In this document: piece after piece, positions 7,182-9,399 of the stretch
Numbering within the stretch: position 1 is the stretch's first letter
Layout: every line of letters begins with the position of its first letter
NCBI GenBank assembly: GCA_005776735.1
Contig: SXOM01000046.1
Location: 1-9,399 of the forward strand
DNA: 9,399 bases
From: Pseudomonadota bacterium
GTDB taxonomy: Bacteria > Myxococcota_A > UBA796 > SXON01
Direction of reading: 5' to 3'
Notes under the pieces: generated by a model
Told to the model about the DNA's origin: nothing
The model's database searches: none
Seen by the model: only the letters and a program-made list of their open reading frames with translations
Program-made: the position numbers and the translations under genes

Positions 7182-7191
7182 GGGGGAGGGG
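7182..7191 (+). promoter_or_regulatory. Ribosome binding site deciding the GbsR start
   Basis: GGGGGAGGGG lies 3 nt before the GTG at 7195 (about 6 nt measured from the central GGAGG). The competing ATG at 7168 has no such site and overlaps the predicted -10 box. This favours the GTG. Confidence 0.6.
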
Positions 7192-7194
7192 AAC

Positions 7195-7677
7195 GTGCGG
7201 GCGTTGACCGAGGCCGAGACCGAGTTCGTGGAGAGCCAGGGGCTCTTCTTCGAGGGGTTCGGCCTGCCGCGCATCGGCGGCCGCATCCTCGCGTACCTGC
7301 TGCTCGCCGAGGAGCCGGCCACGCTCGACGAGGTGGCGGCGGCGCTCAAGGTGGCCAAGGCGAGCGCGTCCACCAACCTGCGCAACTTCGTCGCGCTGGG
7401 CATGGTCGACGTGGTGTCGGTGCTCGGCAACCGCAAGACGTACTACCAGTGGAGCCCCCGCGCGTGGGAGCGGCGCTACGACCTGGTGCTCGTCATCACC
7501 GGCGCCGCCCGCCAGCTCGCCCAGAGTGGGCTGCAGACGGCGGGGGCCGACCGGCCGGCCGCGCGGGCGCGCCTCGCGGAGACGGTGGCGTTCGCCGACT
7601 ACATGGGCGAAGCGGTGGTCGGCGTCCGGCAAGGGTGGATCGAGCGCCTCGCGGCGTTGCGGAAGGGGGACACATGA
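7195..7677 (+). CDS. GbsR/MarR-family transcriptional regulator
   Basis: A 160-residue winged-helix DNA-binding protein of the GbsR-like branch of MarR regulators. The start of the domain, FVESQGLFFEGFGLPRIGGRILAYLLLAEEPATL (11-44), is the characteristic block of that branch. The helix-turn-helix follows (DEVAAALKVAKASASTNLRNFVALGMV, about 45-71) and then the wing VVSVLGNRKTYYQ (73-85). The C-terminal half is helical and probably forms the dimer. Effectors of relatives include choline-type compounds or are unknown; nothing here identifies one. The start is GTG at 7195, supported by a strong ribosome binding site and a normal family N-terminus; an in-frame ATG at 7168 would add nine residues. 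The stop overlaps the next ATG (ATGA), so regulator and barrel are translated together. The palindrome over its promoter suggests it represses its own operon. Confidence 0.9.
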   Translation: MRALTEAETEFVESQGLFFEGFGLPRIGGRILAYLLLAEEPATLDEVAAALKVAKASASTNLRNFVALGMVDVVSVLGNRKTYYQWSPRAWERRYDLVLVITGAARQLAQSGLQTAGADRPAARARLAETVAFADYMGEAVVGVRQGWIERLAALRKGDT

Positions 7678-8939
7678 CGGTCGACGCCGAGGTGGGCGGG
7701 TACGCCGAGGTGCGCGGGATGTACCAGGTCGACGTCGAGGGCACCCCCTGGACGGCGATCGAGAAGGTGCGGCCGACGTTCGAGGTGCGAACGGGCGACC
7801 GGGTCCGCGCGTTCGCGGCGGTCGAGGGTACGCTGGCGCAGGGGCGCGACACCGCCGACGAGCTCGCCCTGTTCCTCGAAGCGTCCGAGGTGGGCCCCGA
7901 CCTCGAGGAGTACTGCACCCGCGTCGAGGACTACAGCTTCGACGACGTGCAGGAGTACCTCACGGTCGAGCGCCTGTACGTCGACTTCCTGGGCGAGAAG
8001 GTCGACGTGCGGGTGGGGCGGCAGGCGGTGAACTGGGGCAGTGCCCTGGTCTTCCACCCGTCGGACCTCGTGAGCGAGGTGGTGGCGGCCGAGCCGTGGC
8101 GCGAACGGAAGGGGGTCAACGCCGTTCGGGCCAACATCTCGCCCACCCCGGCGCTCGACGGCGTGCTGCTCCTCGCCCTCGAAGACGACCTGAGCGCGTT
8201 CGAGAAGACCGATGCGGGCGAGCTCCCGGAGGCGCAGGACTGGCCGATGGCGGGCGCGGCGAAGGTCACCCTGCACGCGCTGGAGACCGACTGGAGCGCG
8301 GTGGCCAGCTACAAGATGGACGGCCACTGGTTCGCCGGCGCCGACCTGCGCGGGCAGCTCGAGGTGGGGTGGTGGGTCGAGGGCGGCTGGCACGGCGACC
8401 AGGACGCGGTCGACCCCGAAGGGCCCGAGGTGGTCGTCGGCCTCGACTACAGCCTGCCGGTGCTCGACCGCTTCTACGTCGCCGCCGAGTACCGCTACGA
8501 CGGCACCGGCGAGGCCGACGCCGCCGACTACGACTACAGCTTGCGCTCGGGGGCGGCGGTCGCGCCCCCCTACAGCTGCCCGTTCAGCACGTCCGGCACC
8601 AACGCCGACGCCGACGCCGAGCCGCTGTCGTCGCGGCTCACGCTCGGCCAGCACTACGTCCACGGGGTGCTCAACGTGCAGTTCCTCACCGACTGGGCGG
8701 TGCAGACGGTGGCGATCGTCAACGTCCAGGACGGCACCGGCATGCTCGTGCCCGACGCGAGTGTGCTCCTCGGGGAGCGTTTCCAGGTGCACGTGGGCGC
8801 GCAGATCCCGGTGGGGGAGGACGGCGAGTTCGTCCCTCCCGAGGACGAGTTCGTGGTCCACGTGGGCAACAAGTCCGCCAACCTGTCGGGCTTCGTCCCG
8901 GCCGCGACCCTCAACGCCTGGGCGCGCTACAGCTTCTGA
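7674..8939 (+). CDS. Predicted outer-membrane beta-barrel protein (DUF1302/porin-like), no visible signal peptide
   Basis: A 421-residue protein rich in alternating aromatic/polar strands separated by acidic turns, ending in WARYSF. A final aromatic residue is the signal recognised by the barrel assembly machinery. LYVDFLGEKVDVRVGRQAVNWGSALVFHPSDLV (101-133) resembles the conserved core of DUF1302/alginate-export-like porins, with its GRQ...WG motif. Later strand pairs include WSAVASYKMDG (207-217), GLDYSLP...FYVAAEYRYDG (256-277), HYVHGVLNVQFL (327-338) and FQVHVGAQIPVG (370-381). Oddly, the first residues MTVDAEVGGYAEVRGMYQVD already look like strand 1: there is no hydrophobic signal sequence, and the in-frame region upstream of the ATG encodes none. 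The ATG overlaps the regulator's TGA. Either the N-terminus has been lost or export is unusual. Two cysteines (81, 302) could pair. It is probably an envelope channel served by the ABC ATPase that follows; the specific substrate is unknown. Confidence 0.8.
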   Translation: MTVDAEVGGYAEVRGMYQVDVEGTPWTAIEKVRPTFEVRTGDRVRAFAAVEGTLAQGRDTADELALFLEASEVGPDLEEYCTRVEDYSFDDVQEYLTVERLYVDFLGEKVDVRVGRQAVNWGSALVFHPSDLVSEVVAAEPWRERKGVNAVRANISPTPALDGVLLLALEDDLSAFEKTDAGELPEAQDWPMAGAAKVTLHALETDWSAVASYKMDGHWFAGADLRGQLEVGWWVEGGWHGDQDAVDPEGPEVVVGLDYSLPVLDRFYVAAEYRYDGTGEADAADYDYSLRSGAAVAPPYSCPFSTSGTNADADAEPLSSRLTLGQHYVHGVLNVQFLTDWAVQTVAIVNVQDGTGMLVPDASVLLGERFQVHVGAQIPVGEDGEFVPPEDEFVVHVGNKSANLSGFVPAATLNAWARYSF

Positions 8940-8946
8940 GGATGCG

Positions 8947-9399
8947 ATGATCTGCGAGCTGCGCGACGTGAAGAAGGAGTACCCCATGGGCGACCTCGTG
9001 GTCGCCGCCCTCCGGGGGGTCTCGGTGGGGGTGGGCGCCGGGGAGTTCACGGTCTTCGCCGGCCCGTCCGGGAGCGGGAAGAGCACCGCGCTCAACCTCA
9101 TCGGTTGCCTGGATCGCCCGAGCTCCGGCCACGTCTTCCTCGACGGGAAGGACGTCGCGACCCTCGGTGACGAAGCGCTCGGCCAGGTGCGCGCGCAGCG
9201 GGTCGGGTTCATCTTCCAGTCGTTCAACCTCATCCCCGTGCTGACCGCCGCCGAAAACGTCGACCTGGCCCTGCGCCTGGCGGGCATCGACGACGATCGC
9301 GAAGGCCGCGTGCGCAAGGCCCTGGTGGACGTGGGGCTCGAAGCGTACATGAACCGCCGCCCGAGCCAGCTCAGCGGCGGCCAGCAGCAGCGCGTCGCC
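8947..9399 (+). CDS. ABC transporter ATP-binding protein, LolD/MacB type, 3' end outside window
   Basis: The first 151 residues of an ABC ATPase are present before the window ends. Visible are the N-terminal strand ICELRDVKKEYPMGDLVVAALRGVS (2-26), Walker A GPSGSGKST (39-47), LNLIGCLDRPSSGHVFLDG (49-67), the Q-loop region FIFQSFNLIPVLTAAENV (88-105, Gln91) and the signature LSGGQQQRVA (142-151). Walker B and the H-loop would lie beyond the edge. The LIGCLDRPSSG and FQSFNLIPVLTAAENV wording is typical of the MacB/LolD/FtsE-like subfamily, whose partners are FtsX-type permeases acting on lipoproteins, peptides or antibiotics at the inner membrane. The ATG at 8947 follows the barrel stop by 7 nt and has GAGG at 8938-8941 as ribosome binding site; an out-of-frame ATG at 8942 is ignored. 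A permease gene is expected next but is not in view. Confidence 0.95.
   Translation, partial: MICELRDVKKEYPMGDLVVAALRGVSVGVGAGEFTVFAGPSGSGKSTALNLIGCLDRPSSGHVFLDGKDVATLGDEALGQVRAQRVGFIFQSFNLIPVLTAAENVDLALRLAGIDDDREGRVRKALVDVGLEAYMNRRPSQLSGGQQQRVA

Noticed and set aside
7168..7194. ATG at 7168 as start of the GbsR-like regulator
   Set aside because: It has no ribosome binding site and overlaps the likely -10 box. The GTG at 7195 has a strong site and a family-like N-terminus.
7599..9350. 583-codon minus-strand open frame opposite the barrel and ATPase genes
   Set aside because: This is an antisense shadow caused by high GC; the + strand has the Walker A, signature and barrel motifs.

Overview
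The window is about 70% GC and gene-dense. It has short intergenic gaps and many GTG starts. Two features point to a Gram-negative bacterium of the Myxococcota / former Deltaproteobacteria type, probably uncultivated: small lipoproteins with Asp-Thr linkers or MopE-type Asp/Cys metal-binding motifs, and an outer-membrane barrel. This placement is inferred from gene style, not from a marker gene.

Layout, left to right. (1) The 3' part of a + strand gene for a single-pass membrane protein enters from the left edge (2-682). (2) It converges on a minus-strand pair: a TIG/IPT-domain lipoprotein (1472-2641) translationally coupled by a GTGA overlap to a WecG/TagA/CpsF glycosyltransferase (729-1475). 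(3) Divergent from that pair is a 99-residue lipoprotein with one MopE-like motif (2798-3097). (4) It converges, with only 4 nt between stops, on a B12-type radical SAM gene (3102-4622, minus). (5) Upstream of that lies a small HEAT-repeat protein (4740-5141, minus). (6) A tight + strand operon follows: surE (5205-5960), a DedA-family membrane protein (5961-6599) and apt (6592-7119). (7) A second + strand operon begins after a perfect 20-bp palindrome. It encodes a GbsR/MarR-type regulator (7195-7677), a predicted outer-membrane beta-barrel (7674-8939) and a LolD/MacB-type ABC ATPase cut by the right edge (8947-9399).

How the genes work together. SurE (nucleotide 5'-monophosphate phosphatase) and Apt (adenine to AMP) bracket AMP metabolism, with a DedA lipid-translocase-type protein translated between them. 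The GbsR-barrel-ATPase set looks like an autoregulated envelope transport cassette whose substrate is not visible here. The strongest oddity in that cassette is that the barrel has no visible signal peptide. The radical SAM enzyme, the mini-MopE lipoprotein and the lipoprotein/glycosyltransferase pair are orphans of unknown specific function. I found no CRISPR array, tRNA, rRNA, transposase or attachment site. No single locus can be declared a new system from sequence alone. The best candidates for a second look are the GbsR cassette and the lipoprotein-glycosyltransferase pair.
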